Assembly: GCF_036246005.1 (NCBI RefSeq)
Contig: NZ_CP109171.1
Location: 6,560,001-6,624,000 of the forward strand
Reading direction: 5' to 3'
Length of the DNA stretch: 64,000 nucleotides
DNA from: Streptomyces sp. NBC_01723
Lineage (GTDB): Bacteria > Actinomycetota > Actinomycetes > Streptomycetales > Streptomycetaceae
Of the stretch, positions 15,117 to 23,716 are shown one piece after another (the stretch's first letter is position 1; each line of letters begins with the position of its first letter). Below the pieces are notes generated by a model. The model was not told where the DNA came from, made no database searches, and saw only the letters and a list, made by a program, of their open reading frames with translations. Both the position numbers and the translations under genes were made by a program.

Positions 15117-17594
15117 TCATTCCTGCGAAGGGGCCCCCGCATGCGGGCGGAGACCGTGCCGGCCCTCCGCCGTCTGAAAGGCCTGCTCGGTCCAGATGGT
15201 CTTGCCGGAGGGGGAGTAGCGGGTGCCCCACCTCTGGACGAGTTGCGCCACGATGAACAGGCCGCGCCCACCCTCGTCGTCCTCGGCACTGTGGCGTAGG
15301 TGCGGTGACGTGTGGCCCCTGTCGGCGACCTCGCACAAGAGGGTGCGGTCCCGGATGAGGCGTACCTGGATCGGACCTTCGGCGTGTCTGACCGCGTTGG
15401 TCACCAGTTCGCTGACGACCAGTTCGGTCGTGAAGGACAGTTCCTCGAGGTCCCAGTGGTGCAGTTGCCGGGTGGCCAGGTCCCGGACACGGCCCGCGCA
15501 GGCCGGTTCGGCGGGCAGTTCCCATTCGACGACCTGCGAAGCGTCGAGTTCGCGGGTACGGACGAGCAGCAGGGCGGTGTCGTCTGCCGCGGGGCCGCTC
15601 GGCAGGAGCTCCGCCACGGCGCGGTCGCACAGCTCTTCGAGGGGGGCGTGCCGGTCGCCGAGCACCTGTCCCAGGGTGTCGAGGCCGTGATCGATGTCGT
15701 GGTCGCGGTCCTCGACCAGACCGTCGGTGAAGAGGGCCAGCAGGCTGCCCACCGGAAGTTCGATCTCCAGTGACTCGAACGGCAGGCCGCCGAGACCCAG
15801 GGGCGGGCCGGCCGGGAGATCCGGAAAGGTCACCCGGCCCTCCGGGTCGACGACCGCCGGTGGCAGGTGCCCGGCCCTCGCCATGACACAGCGTCGCGAA
15901 ACCGGGTCGTAGACCGCGTAGAGGCAGGTCGCCCCCGTGGTCACATCCGCGTGGGTGCCGTCCGGCACACCCGTCCCGCCCCACTGCTCCTCCGCGGACT
16001 GCGCCACCAGGTCGTCGAGACGTGACAGCAGCTCGACGGGATCCATGTCCATCTGGGCGAACGCGTGTACGGTCGTACGCAGCCGCCCCATGGTGGCGGC
16101 TGCCTGCAGGCCGTGACCGACCACGTCCCCGACCACGAGTCCGACCCGGGTCCCGGAGAGCGGAATCACGTCGAACCAGTCCCCACCGACTCCCGTCAGG
16201 TCGTCCGTGGGAAGGTAGCGGTAGGCCAGGTCGACGGCTGACGCCGCGGGTAGCTGCCGCGGCAGCAACTGACGTTGCAGCGCCAGGGCGGCGGTGCGTT
16301 CACGGGTGAACCGGCGGGCGTTGTCGATGGACACGGCCGTGCGGGCGACCAACTCGTCGGCCAGTGCGACTTCACCGCCGTCGAAGGTGGCCGACTCGGC
16401 TTCGCGCATGAAGGTGACGAGGCCCAGGAGGCCGTTCCCGGCCCGGAGCGGTACGACCAGGGTCGCGTTGTCGAGCACGAGCCCGCCCGAGGAGAGGCTG
16501 CGGTCCTGCGGCGAACCGGCGGCGTACTCCACGGGTGAGTGGGCTGCGGACGACCGATCCACGGCCGGCGAGGACGGATGCAGCTCGACCGGCTTCTCGG
16601 TGTCGGCCCTCCCGGTGTCCGCCCGCCCGGCCGAGCGGGCGGACACCCGCACCAGAGGCATGGCCGCAGGGCTGCTGGCGGCCGGTATCTCGCCTTCCAG
16701 GACCACCCGCGCGAGATCGACCGTGACCGTGGAGGCGAACGCCGGTACGGAGACCTCGGTGATCTTCTCGGCGGTGACCACCACGTCGAGGGCGGTTCCG
16801 ATCCCGCGACCCGCCTCGACGAGCAGCGCCAGTCGCCGCTGCGCCCTGTAGCGATCGGAGATGTCGAACGCGTCCTCGCACACGCCGACGACGTGGCCGT
16901 CGGCGTCCTGGAGCCGGTAGTAGGCACAGGACCAGAGGTGCTCCGTGGTCGGATCGCTCGGCGGGCGGCCCTGGAAGTGCAGGTCGAGAAAGGATTCGCC
17001 GGTGTCCAGCACGTGATGCATGACCGCGTCGAGAGTGGGCGGATGCCCCTTGGTCACGAATCTTCCGTCGGAGTACAGCTCATCGGCCCGAAGGCCGCGG
17101 AACTCGGCGAACGGTTGTCCGATCTCCCGTTCGAAGGCCGTGTTGCACCAGGTCAGGCGAAGATCGGCGTCGTAGATGGCCAGGCCGACGGGGGACTGGG
17201 TGGCCAGTCCGTGCAACAGTGCCAGCCGGGAGTCCCAGAGCCGGAGATCCTTCAGCTCCGTCGCGACGAGGACCCGCACCGCCGTTCCGGCGCCTGGCAG
17301 CGGGCACCCGGCGATGGCGACGATCACCTCGGTTCCGTCCCGGTGCCGGGCGGCGCGAATCTCGTTCCCCCGGTAGCGGGGGAGGAGAGGGGGAAGGGAG
17401 GGCGTCGGGCCGGGCGGCAGGAACGTGCTCACGGGGCGGCCGACGATCTCCCGGGACTGGTAGCCGAAGAGCCGCTCCGCGCCGAGGCTCCATCCGATGA
17501 CCGTGTTCTGCGCGTCGGTGACCACCGTGGCCGCCCTCGTGACGTCGAGAGGGCCACGGAAGTCAGCACCCTGGTCCGTATTCCATGCGCTCAT
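15117..17594 (-). CDS. PAS-PAS-GAF-SpoIIE phosphatase with HATPase domain
   Basis: An 825-aa cytoplasmic regulator from the ATG at 17594 (no strong ribosome site). Order: PAS 1 (about 15-125, NTVIGWSLGAERLFGYQSRE), PAS 2 (about 135-260, DADLRLTWCNTAFEREIGQP), GAF (about 270-470), PP2C-type SpoIIE phosphatase (about 485-690: GGDWFDVIPLSGTRVGLVVG, VGHGLQAA, DGLVED) and a C-terminal anti-sigma-like HATPase (about 700-825: VSELVTNAVRHA, DEGGRGLFIVAQL). Proteins of this build dephosphorylate anti-sigma antagonists and may also act as the kinase. The partner is unknown; the STAS gene near 30 kb is one candidate. Confidence 0.93.
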   Translation of the reverse strand: MSAWNTDQGADFRGPLDVTRAATVVTDAQNTVIGWSLGAERLFGYQSREIVGRPVSTFLPPGPTPSLPPLLPRYRGNEIRAARHRDGTEVIVAIAGCPLPGAGTAVRVLVATELKDLRLWDSRLALLHGLATQSPVGLAIYDADLRLTWCNTAFEREIGQPFAEFRGLRADELYSDGRFVTKGHPPTLDAVMHHVLDTGESFLDLHFQGRPPSDPTTEHLWSCAYYRLQDADGHVVGVCEDAFDISDRYRAQRRLALLVEAGRGIGTALDVVVTAEKITEVSVPAFASTVTVDLARVVLEGEIPAASSPAAMPLVRVSARSAGRADTGRADTEKPVELHPSSPAVDRSSAAHSPVEYAAGSPQDRSLSSGGLVLDNATLVVPLRAGNGLLGLVTFMREAESATFDGGEVALADELVARTAVSIDNARRFTRERTAALALQRQLLPRQLPAASAVDLAYRYLPTDDLTGVGGDWFDVIPLSGTRVGLVVGDVVGHGLQAAATMGRLRTTVHAFAQMDMDPVELLSRLDDLVAQSAEEQWGGTGVPDGTHADVTTGATCLYAVYDPVSRRCVMARAGHLPPAVVDPEGRVTFPDLPAGPPLGLGGLPFESLEIELPVGSLLALFTDGLVEDRDHDIDHGLDTLGQVLGDRHAPLEELCDRAVAELLPSGPAADDTALLLVRTRELDASQVVEWELPAEPACAGRVRDLATRQLHHWDLEELSFTTELVVSELVTNAVRHAEGPIQVRLIRDRTLLCEVADRGHTSPHLRHSAEDDEGGRGLFIVAQLVQRWGTRYSPSGKTIWTEQAFQTAEGRHGLRPHAGAPSQE

Positions 17595-17702
17595 GGCGCC
17601 ACACCAGCCCCGTTCGTCCCCTACAGAATCCGCTGTCCACCGGGCCGGCACAACCGCAGCACCTTGCGGCCGGGGAAAGACGCGCGCTTCCACGGCAGCC
17701 GA

Positions 17703-17721
17703 CTTGGGATAAGGTCCCAAG
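17703..17721. promoter_or_regulatory. Palindrome overlapping a -10-like box (CTTGGGA-TAAGG-TCCCAAG)
   Basis: Perfect 7-bp inverted repeat with a 5-bp centre, lying between the divergent SpoIIE-type and DUF4328 genes. TAAGGT (17710-17715) inside it resembles a -10 element reading toward the DUF4328 gene, so a repressor bound here would block that promoter. Confidence 0.5.
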
Positions 17722-17802
17722 GCTGACCGCACGGGAGCGGCGGCATGCCGCGCCGGGCCTCGGGCAGGTCACCGCGCACAACATCGTTTCGGGGGGCCCG
17801 CC

Positions 17803-18516
17803 ATGACGTATGCGTCCACACCCGTGCCCGGTCCGCACCCGCCCGTGGCCGGCCGTGTGCTGCGCTCGCCGATCGGCCTGGCGCACGCCGTCACCGCGTC
17901 GCTCGGTGTCGTCATCGTCGCTGATCTGCTGATCGTCGCGGCGTCGCTCAACATGCGCGCGCTGATGGGAAGGGTGGCCTCGGGCGGCACGGTCGACTAC
18001 GACGAGGGCGAGTTGAGCCGGGCCGACTACGCGATGGCGGGATCGACCGTGCTGTACGGCGTCGCCCTGCTGGCGACGGCCGTCGTCTTCATCGTCTGGT
18101 TCCACCGGGTCCGCCAGAACGCGGAGGTGTTCGCGCCAGGCGCCCTGAGCAGGTCTCCGGGCTGGGCGATCGCGTGCTGGTTCATCCCCCTCGCGAACCT
18201 CTGGATTCCGCGGAGCATCGCCGCCGACATACTGTGGGCCGCCCAGCCCGAGCCACACGGCCGGGTGCCGCGCCACCAAGGACTCCTCAATGCCTGGTGG
18301 GGTGCCTGGGTCTGGACCCTTCTCTTCGACCGGTACGCGTCCAACACGTACGACAAGGCGCAGGGCGTCGACGCGGTCCGCGACGCCGCCGGACTGGTCA
18401 CGGTCAGCGCCGGATTCGACGTGCTGGCCGCGGCGCTCGCGATCCTCTTCGTGCGCCGGCTGACCGCCGCACAGCACGAGAAGGCCCTCGCCGGGCCGGC
18501 CGCACCGGTCCTCTGA
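17803..18516 (+). CDS. DUF4328 domain membrane protein
   Basis: 237 aa with four membrane segments: VTASLGVVIVADLLIVAASL, GSTVLYGVALLATAVVFIVW, the central GWAIACWFIPLANLWIPRSI and a C-terminal FDVLAAALAILFVRRL. The FHRVRQNAEVF and CWFIPLANLWIPR motifs identify the DUF4328 family, common in streptomycetes and of unknown function. The ATG has GGGGGG 6 nt upstream. The gene has its own promoter region with a palindromic element and is convergent with the reductase gene that follows. Confidence 0.85.
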   Translation: MTYASTPVPGPHPPVAGRVLRSPIGLAHAVTASLGVVIVADLLIVAASLNMRALMGRVASGGTVDYDEGELSRADYAMAGSTVLYGVALLATAVVFIVWFHRVRQNAEVFAPGALSRSPGWAIACWFIPLANLWIPRSIAADILWAAQPEPHGRVPRHQGLLNAWWGAWVWTLLFDRYASNTYDKAQGVDAVRDAAGLVTVSAGFDVLAAALAILFVRRLTAAQHEKALAGPAAPVL

Positions 18517-18551
18517 ACCGCCACCCCGAAGCCCCGGTCACCCTCGCCCGC

Positions 18552-19397
18552 CTACGACGGGTCCCACGTCCCCGTCGCCGCGCCCTCGCGGGCGAAGTCC
18601 CCGAAGTCCCTCGGCGCGCGGCCCAGTACCTCCTCGACGCCGTCCGAGAGATGGGCGTTGCGGCCGTCGAGCAGCGAGCCGAACAGCTCCACGAGGAACG
18701 CGGCCTCCTCCCCCGGCACGCCGAAGGAAACCAGGTTCTCGCCGTACTCCCGCGCCGAGACCGCCCGGTACGTCAGCGCGCGGCCCGTCGCCTTCCCGAT
18801 CTCCGCGACCGCCTCCCCGAAGGTCAGCAGCCGGGGCCCCGAGACCTCCAGTGTCCGCCCGGCGTACCGGTCGCCGCAGGTCAGCGCTGCCACCACCACG
18901 TCCGCGACGTCCCGCAGGTCCACGAACGGCTCCGAGACCCCGCCGGCCGGGAAGACCAGTTCCCCGCGCTCGCGCACCTCCGCGACCAGCGGGCCCTCGC
19001 TGAAGTTCTGCGCGAACCACGCGGACCGCACGACCGTCCAGTGCGCCCCCGCCTCCGCCAGCGCCTCCTCGGTGGGCCGCGCCCGCTCCTCGCCCCGCGC
19101 CGACAGCAGCACCAGCCGTCGTATGCCGAGCCCGGCCGCCTCCCGCGCGAAAGCGCCGATCGTGTCGGCGGCGTCGGGGGCGCCGACGTCCGCGGGATGG
19201 ACCAGATAGGCCGCGTCGGCTCCGCGCAGGACGTCCGCCCAGGTCGACCGGTCCCACCAGTCGAAGCCGGTCGCCCGGGACGCCGCCCGTACGACGTGCC
19301 CGTCCGCCCGTGCCGCCTCGGCCACCCGCCGTCCGGTGCGCCCGGAGGCCCCCGTCACGACGATCGTCGTCTTCTCTCGCCTGCTCGTCCGCGTCAT
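18552..19397 (-). CDS. NmrA-like NAD(P)H-binding oxidoreductase/epimerase
   Basis: 281 aa from the ATG at 19397. The Rossmann glycine motif VVTGASGRTGRRVAEAA stands at the N-terminus; LRGADAAYLVHPAD, RRLVLLSARGEE and FVDLRDVADVVVAALT follow, as in NmrA/quinone-oxidoreductase-2-type atypical short-chain dehydrogenases. The catalytic Tyr-x-x-x-Lys of classical SDRs is not evident, fitting an NmrA-like redox sensor or quinone reductase. It is divergent from an AraC regulator gene 82 nt away, a common arrangement in which the AraC protein controls the reductase (inference). Confidence 0.88.
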   Translation of the reverse strand: MTRTSRREKTTIVVTGASGRTGRRVAEAARADGHVVRAASRATGFDWWDRSTWADVLRGADAAYLVHPADVGAPDAADTIGAFAREAAGLGIRRLVLLSARGEERARPTEEALAEAGAHWTVVRSAWFAQNFSEGPLVAEVRERGELVFPAGGVSEPFVDLRDVADVVVAALTCGDRYAGRTLEVSGPRLLTFGEAVAEIGKATGRALTYRAVSAREYGENLVSFGVPGEEAAFLVELFGSLLDGRNAHLSDGVEEVLGRAPRDFGDFAREGAATGTWDPS

Positions 19398-19479
19398 GAC
19401 CCCAGTCAACTGCCGGGTGCCGCACGTTCCCATCGTCGAACGGCTCGCCCGCATGTGTGTGCGTCTACGCTGGGCCGCC

Positions 19480-20412
19480 ATGGACGCACTCGCCGGTCTG
19501 CTGGAAGGCCCCCGCGCCCGTGGGGCGTTCATGATCCGTGCCTGTTTCGATCCGCCTTGGGCCGTCCGGGTCGAGGACCGGGCGCCGTTGACGGTGATGC
19601 TCGTGGTCCGCGGTGACGCGTGGGTGGTGCCGGACGCGGGGGAGCGGGTGCGGCTGCGGGCCGGTGATCTCGCCGTCGCGCGCGGGCCCGAGCCCTACAC
19701 CTGCGCCGACGACCCGGCCACCGCCCCGCAGGCGGTGATCCTGCCGGGCGGGGCGTGCAGTTACCCGGACGGGCGGCCCCTCAACGGCTCGATGGACCTC
19801 GGCGTACGCGCCTGGGGCGACCGGCCCGACGGCGCGGCGGTGCTGCTGATCGGCAGCTACCTGGTGCGGGGCGAGATCGGCGGGCGGCTCCTCGACGCCC
19901 TGCCCCCGCTGCTGTCCCTCACCTCCGACGCCTGGGACAACCCGCTCACCCCCCTGCTCATGACGGAGGTCGCGCGCGACGAACCGGGCCAGGAGGTGGT
20001 CCTGGACCGCCTCCTCGACCTGCTGGTCATCGCCGCGCTGCGGGCCTGGTTCGCCGGACCGTCCGGCGAGGCGCCCGCCTGGTACCGGGCCCTGGGCGAC
20101 CCCGTCGTCGGCCCCGCGCTGCGGCTGCTCCAGGACGACCCCGCGCACCCGTGGACGGTGGCGTCCCTCGCCGCGAAGTCCGGGGTGTCCCGCGCCGCCC
20201 TGGCCCGGCGCTTCACCGACCTGGTGGGCGAACCCCCGATGGCGTACCTCACCGGCTGGCGCCTCGCCCTCGCCGCCGACCGGCTCCGCGACAGCGAGGA
20301 CACCCTGGGCGCGATCGCCCGCCGGGTCGGCTACGGCAGCGCCTTCGCCCTGTCCACCGCCTTCAAGCGGGTGTACGGCGTCAGCCCGCAGGAGTACCGG
20401 GCACCGGCGTAA
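19480..20412 (+). CDS. AraC family transcriptional regulator (cupin type)
   Basis: 310 aa from the ATG at 19480; TACGCT (19466-19471) lies 8 nt before it, suggesting a leaderless start. The N-terminal half is an AraC cupin-like sensor ([20 protein letters not shown]). The C-terminal HTH_18 domain has both helices: [20 protein letters not shown] and [20 protein letters not shown], ending [14 protein letters not shown]. It is divergent from the NmrA-like gene, its likely target. A second AraC-type gene follows after 10 nt. Confidence 0.92.
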   Translation: MDALAGLLEGPRARGAFMIRACFDPPWAVRVEDRAPLTVMLVVRGDAWVVPDAGERVRLRAGDLAVARGPEPYTCADDPATAPQAVILPGGACSYPDGRPLNGSMDLGVRAWGDRPDGAAVLLIGSYLVRGEIGGRLLDALPPLLSLTSDAWDNPLTPLLMTEVARDEPGQEVVLDRLLDLLVIAALRAWFAGPSGEAPAWYRALGDPVVGPALRLLQDDPAHPWTVASLAAKSGVSRAALARRFTDLVGEPPMAYLTGWRLALAADRLRDSEDTLGAIARRVGYGSAFALSTAFKRVYGVSPQEYRAPA

Positions 20413-20422
20413 CCTGGCACCC

Positions 20423-21112
20423 GTGTACGCGGAACGCGCCTCCCGCCTGACCGGCGCCGTGGTGTGGACCAACACCCCGACCGAGCCGGAACCGGGACGG
20501 GTCCTGCCGGACGGCTGCATGGACCTGCTCTGGCACGACGGCCGGCTCCTGGTCGCCGGACCCGACACCCGCGCCCACCTCACGGAGGGCACCCCGGCCC
20601 CCTGGGCGGGCGTCCGCTTCCCGCCCGGCACCGCGCCCGCGCTCCTCGGCGTCCCCGCCCGCGAGCTGCGCGACCGGCGCGTCGACCTCACCGACCTCTG
20701 GCCGGCCGCCCGCGCCCGGCAGCTGGCCGCGCGGGTGAACGCGGCCGCCGATCCGGCGAGCGGACTGGAGGAGGCCGCGCTGTCCCGGGCCGCCGAGGCG
20801 GAGCCCCCCGACCCGCTGCTGCGCCGGATCGTGGCCGCCCTCGACGCGGGCCGCCCGGTCGCCGACACCGCCGACGAACTCGGCATCGGCGCCCGCCTGC
20901 TGCACCGGCGCTCCCTGGCCGCCTTCGGCTACGGCCCCAAGACCCTGGCCCGGGTACTGCGCCTGCAACGCGCCCTCGCCCTGGCCCGCGCCGGCACGCC
21001 CCTCGCCGAAACGGCCGCCCGGACCGGCTTCGCGGACCAGGCCCACCTGACGCGGGACGTACGGGACCTGGCGGGCGTCACTCCTGGCGACCTACTCGGC
21101 GGCCGTCGCTAG
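20423..21112 (+). CDS. Helix-turn-helix regulator, AraC family with DUF6597-like sensor
   Basis: 229 aa. The N-terminus ([39 protein letters not shown]) is the DUF6597-type sensor found in AraC proteins. The C-terminus has [20 protein letters not shown] and [20 protein letters not shown] as the two HTHs. The GTG start is preceded by TAACCT at 20410-20415 (7 nt gap), and this box uses the stop codon of the previous gene, so an internal leaderless promoter is possible. The 3' end overlaps the convergent VOC gene by 21 nt. Confidence 0.88.
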   Translation: MYAERASRLTGAVVWTNTPTEPEPGRVLPDGCMDLLWHDGRLLVAGPDTRAHLTEGTPAPWAGVRFPPGTAPALLGVPARELRDRRVDLTDLWPAARARQLAARVNAAADPASGLEEAALSRAAEAEPPDPLLRRIVAALDAGRPVADTADELGIGARLLHRRSLAAFGYGPKTLARVLRLQRALALARAGTPLAETAARTGFADQAHLTRDVRDLAGVTPGDLLGGRR

Positions 21113-21496
21113 CGGCGCGAACAGGTCCACACCGTGGCCGTCGGGGTCGCCCAGTACGGCGTACCGCTGGCCCCAGTCGGCGTCCCACGGCTTCCGCTCG
21201 CCGTGGCAGCCGGCGGCGGTCAATTCGGCGTAGAGCGCGTCGACCTCGGCGGGTGTGTCGCACAGCAGGGCGAGCGAATGGCGCCCGCCCCCGGCCGGCG
21301 GCTGCCACCCGGGCATGAAGGACTGGACGGACTCCTCGGTGTCGAGCAGCAGCTGGATGCCGCCCGGCAGTTCGGCCTCCGCGTGCGGCTGCCCCTCGCA
21401 GCCGCCGGGGAACGCGAAGCCGAGCCGGCGGTAGAAGGCCACGGAGGCGGACATGTCGGAGACGACGAGGCCGATGGCGTTGAATCGTGCGGTCAT
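21092..21496 (-). CDS. VOC family (glyoxalase-like) protein
   Basis: 134 aa, two beta-alpha-beta-beta-beta modules typical of the vicinal-oxygen-chelate superfamily: [20 protein letters not shown] at the start and [17 protein letters not shown] at the end. Members include glyoxalase, antibiotic-binding and dioxygenase proteins; the substrate cannot be inferred. Metal-ligand positions are only partly present. The ATG at 21496 is the first plausible start. It is convergent with, and overlaps, the AraC-type gene. Confidence 0.85.
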   Translation of the reverse strand: MTARFNAIGLVVSDMSASVAFYRRLGFAFPGGCEGQPHAEAELPGGIQLLLDTEESVQSFMPGWQPPAGGGRHSLALLCDTPAEVDALYAELTAAGCHGERKPWDADWGQRYAVLGDPDGHGVDLFAPLATAAE

Positions 21497-21615
21497 GACG
21501 CCACCGTAGGCAGAGCGCGCCGCCCGGCTCTTGAAGGAAACGGACACGGGCGGGTTGGCTCAGGAACTCCTCAAGCGCCTTGCTCCGGACGGGCCGTGGC
21601 ATCGACGATGACCGC

Positions 21616-21945
21616 ATGTTCGGACTGAGCAAGCCACCGGAACTCAACGTCCTCGTCCTGCGCGACGCCGACGTCATCGCCCACGGGATCCGCCAGGCGC
21701 TCGCCACGGCGACGCCCGAGGAACGGCCCGGCCTGGAGGCGGCCGCCGCCGTCGCCGAGCGGGCCGCCGCGGCCTCCGACGCTCAGCTGCGCGCCCGCTG
21801 GGTCCACGAACGCCTCGCCGCGGCCGGTCACGAGGGCCCCGTCGACTCCGTGCGGGCCGTCAAGACGCTGCGCGGGGAGGCGCCCGGTCTCACCCTGCTC
21901 GCCGCCGTCCAGCTGACCAAGGACGCGGCGGCGTACCGCCCTTGA
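21616..21945 (+). CDS. Conserved hypothetical protein
   Basis: 109 aa, alanine-rich and helical, starting MFGLSKPPELNVLVLRDADV and containing ERPGLEAAAAVAERAAAASD. No signal peptide, membrane segment or catalytic motif is visible. I do not recognise a named family. It has no obvious ribosome binding site and is probably transcribed on its own; it is convergent with the membrane-protein pair that follows. Confidence 0.65.
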   Translation: MFGLSKPPELNVLVLRDADVIAHGIRQALATATPEERPGLEAAAAVAERAAAASDAQLRARWVHERLAAAGHEGPVDSVRAVKTLRGEAPGLTLLAAVQLTKDAAAYRP

Positions 21946-21957
21946 GGGCGGCCGGCG

Positions 21958-22368
21958 TCACTCGTCCTGCCGGACCACGCACAGCGCCCAGATGATGAAC
22001 GCCGACATCGCGATCACCACGATCGACCAGACCGGGTAGTAGGGCAGGGAGAGGAAGTTCGCGATGAGGACGAGCCCCGCGACGCCGACCCCGACCACCC
22101 GCGCCCACAGCGAGGCGCGGAAGAGACCCAGCGCGACGAGCACCGCCAGGATGCCCAGCGCGAGATGGATCCAGCCCCAGCCGGTGAGGTCGAACCGGAA
22201 GACGTACTCGGGCGTCGCGACGAACACGTCGTCCTCGGCGATCGCCATGATGCCCCGGAAGATCCCGAGCAGCCCCGAGATCATCAGCATCACGCCCGCG
22301 AAGGCCGTGAGCCCGCCGGCCATCGCCCCCCTGGTCGTGTGCGCGCGTGCGCCGTGGGTCGCGGTCAT
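21958..22368 (-). CDS. DUF7144-type small membrane protein
   Basis: 136 aa with four membrane segments: GGLTAFAGVMLMISGLLGIF, WGWIHLALGILAVLVALGLF, WARVVGVGVAGLVLIANFLS and YPVWSIVVIAMSAFIIWALC. The GWGWIHLALGIL signature identifies the family; its function is unknown. The start ATG has AAGGAGG 4 nt upstream and overlaps the stop of the SHOCT gene (ATGA), so the pair is co-transcribed and coupled. Confidence 0.85.
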   Translation of the reverse strand: MTATHGARAHTTRGAMAGGLTAFAGVMLMISGLLGIFRGIMAIAEDDVFVATPEYVFRFDLTGWGWIHLALGILAVLVALGLFRASLWARVVGVGVAGLVLIANFLSLPYYPVWSIVVIAMSAFIIWALCVVRQDE

Positions 22369-22817
22369 CGTGCCTCCTTGGGTCCGGCCGGCCCGGAGCC
22401 GCTGAGTACCAGCTCCTTCGCCCTGCGGAACTCGTCCTCCGTGATGTCGCCGCGGGCACGGATCTCGGAGAGCCTGGCCAGCTCGTCCACGCTGCCGCTC
22501 CGCCCGTGCCCGCTCCCCGCCGTCTTGCGGATGTAGTCGTCGACCTCCTCCTGCCGGGCCCGAACATGGGCGTGCTCACGGCGGCCCATGCCGCTGCCCC
22601 GGGCGATCACGTAGATGAGGACGCCGACGAAGGGGAGGACGATGACGAACACCATCCATCCCGCCTTGGTCCAGCCACCGAGCTCGTCGTCGCGGAAGAT
22701 GTCGGTCACGATGCGGAAGAGCAGGATGATCCACATGATCCACAGGAAGAACCAGAGCAGCGACCAGAAGACGCTGAGCAGCGGATAGTCGTACGCCAGA
22801 AACACCTGTCCGTCCAT
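22365..22817 (-). CDS. SHOCT domain membrane protein (PLDc_N-like)
   Basis: 150 aa. Two N-terminal membrane helices (FWSLLWFFLWIMWIILLFRI and WTKAGWMVFVIVLPFVGVLI) form a phospholipase-D-N-like module. A charged linker follows, with the SHOCT motif DELARLSEIRARGDITEDEF close to the C-terminus. Such proteins are widespread in actinobacteria with undefined, possibly stress-related, oligomerisation roles. It is the first gene of a two-gene operon. Confidence 0.88.
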   Translation of the reverse strand: MDGQVFLAYDYPLLSVFWSLLWFFLWIMWIILLFRIVTDIFRDDELGGWTKAGWMVFVIVLPFVGVLIYVIARGSGMGRREHAHVRARQEEVDDYIRKTAGSGHGRSGSVDELARLSEIRARGDITEDEFRRAKELVLSGSGPAGPKEAR

Positions 22818-22903
22818 GTCCCCAGTGTCGCGACGGCGGGAGCGCGCGGGATCACCCTCCGCGGGTGATCCGGCCCGGCCGTGTCCGGCGGTGTGATGAG
22901 GCT

Positions 22904-23473
22904 GTGGACGGACCGGTGGACGACCGGGCGGGTCCCGACCCGCTCACCGGGTCGGTGTCCCGGCGGCGGGCGACGGCCGTGGCCCTCGCGCGGGCCGCGG
23001 GCGTGACGACGGGTCTGTTCGCCGCCTACTACCTGCTGCCGCTGGACGAGCGCCCCACGGCCGCCACCTGGGCGGCGTTCGTGTGCGGCCTGGTCGCGGT
23101 CGTCCTGGTCTTCCTGTGGGAGATCCGGGCCATCCTGCGCTCCCCGCACCCCCGGCTGCGGGCCGCCGAGGCCCTCGCCGCCACGGCCGTGCTGTTCCTG
23201 GTGCTGTTCGCCGCGTTCTACTACCTGCTGGAGCGGGCCAGTCCGGGAACCTTCAGCGAGGCGCTGACCAAGACGGACTCGCTGTACTTCACGCTGGCCA
23301 CGTTCGCCACCGTGGGGTACGGCGACATCGTCGCCCACTCCCAGACGGGCCGGCTGGTGGTGATGATCCAGATGGCCGGCGGCCTGCTCCTGGTGGGTGT
23401 GGCCGCGCGGGTGCTGGTGGGCGCCGTGCAGACCGGCCTGCGGCGGCAGGGCAGAGAGCCGCCACCCGACTGA
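22904..23473 (+). CDS. Two-TM potassium channel family protein
   Basis: About 189 aa. The pore signature TLATFATVGYGDIVAHSQTG contains the K+ selectivity filter TVGYGD, flanked by helices ALAATAVLFLVLFAAFYYLL and LVVMIQMAGGLLLVGVAARV. Two further N-terminal helices (GVTTGLFAAYYLLPLD and FVCGLVAVVLVFLWEI) precede the pore unit. No regulatory domain (RCK or cNMP) is fused. The start is uncertain: GTG at 22904 or GTG at 22865. It likely forms a tetrameric K+ channel in the cytoplasmic membrane. Confidence 0.88.
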   Translation: MDGPVDDRAGPDPLTGSVSRRRATAVALARAAGVTTGLFAAYYLLPLDERPTAATWAAFVCGLVAVVLVFLWEIRAILRSPHPRLRAAEALAATAVLFLVLFAAFYYLLERASPGTFSEALTKTDSLYFTLATFATVGYGDIVAHSQTGRLVVMIQMAGGLLLVGVAARVLVGAVQTGLRRQGREPPPD

Positions 23474-23506
23474 CGCGGGCGCGCATCGCAGGAGGGAGGC
23501 GATGGG

Positions 23507-23704
23507 ATGCGCTACGAGATTCGTGTCGACGGTCATCTGTCGGCAGCGCTGGCCAGGGCCTTCCCCGAGCTGGAGCACGTGGAGATGGACGGCCAGACGG
23601 TGCTGTACGGGGCCGTCGTGGACGAGGCGCAGCTGTACGGGCTGCTCGACCGCTGCCAGTCCCTCGGCCTGCGGGTCATGGAGCTGCGCCAGCGCCCGGT
23701 GTGA
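23507..23704 (+). CDS. Conserved small protein of unknown function
   Basis: 65 aa, starting MRYEIRVDGHLSAALARAFP and ending VMELRQRPV, with a predicted beta-alpha-beta shape and no Cys. AGGAGGGAGG lies just upstream of the ATG, which supports translation. Similar short proteins accompany regulators in streptomycetes, but I cannot name the family. It is convergent with the large STAND regulator; a short inverted repeat (TGTGAG/CTCACA, 23700-23721) covers both stops and may serve as a shared terminator. Confidence 0.7.
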   Translation: MRYEIRVDGHLSAALARAFPELEHVEMDGQTVLYGAVVDEAQLYGLLDRCQSLGLRVMELRQRPV

Positions 23705-23716
23705 GCCGCCGCCGCC

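Noticed and set aside
12100..15984. 1294-codon minus-strand open frame spanning the dehydrogenase, BrkB and SpoIIE regions
   Set aside because: Only the part below 13743 is the acyl-CoA dehydrogenase. The rest is antisense or out of frame to genes with clear domains.
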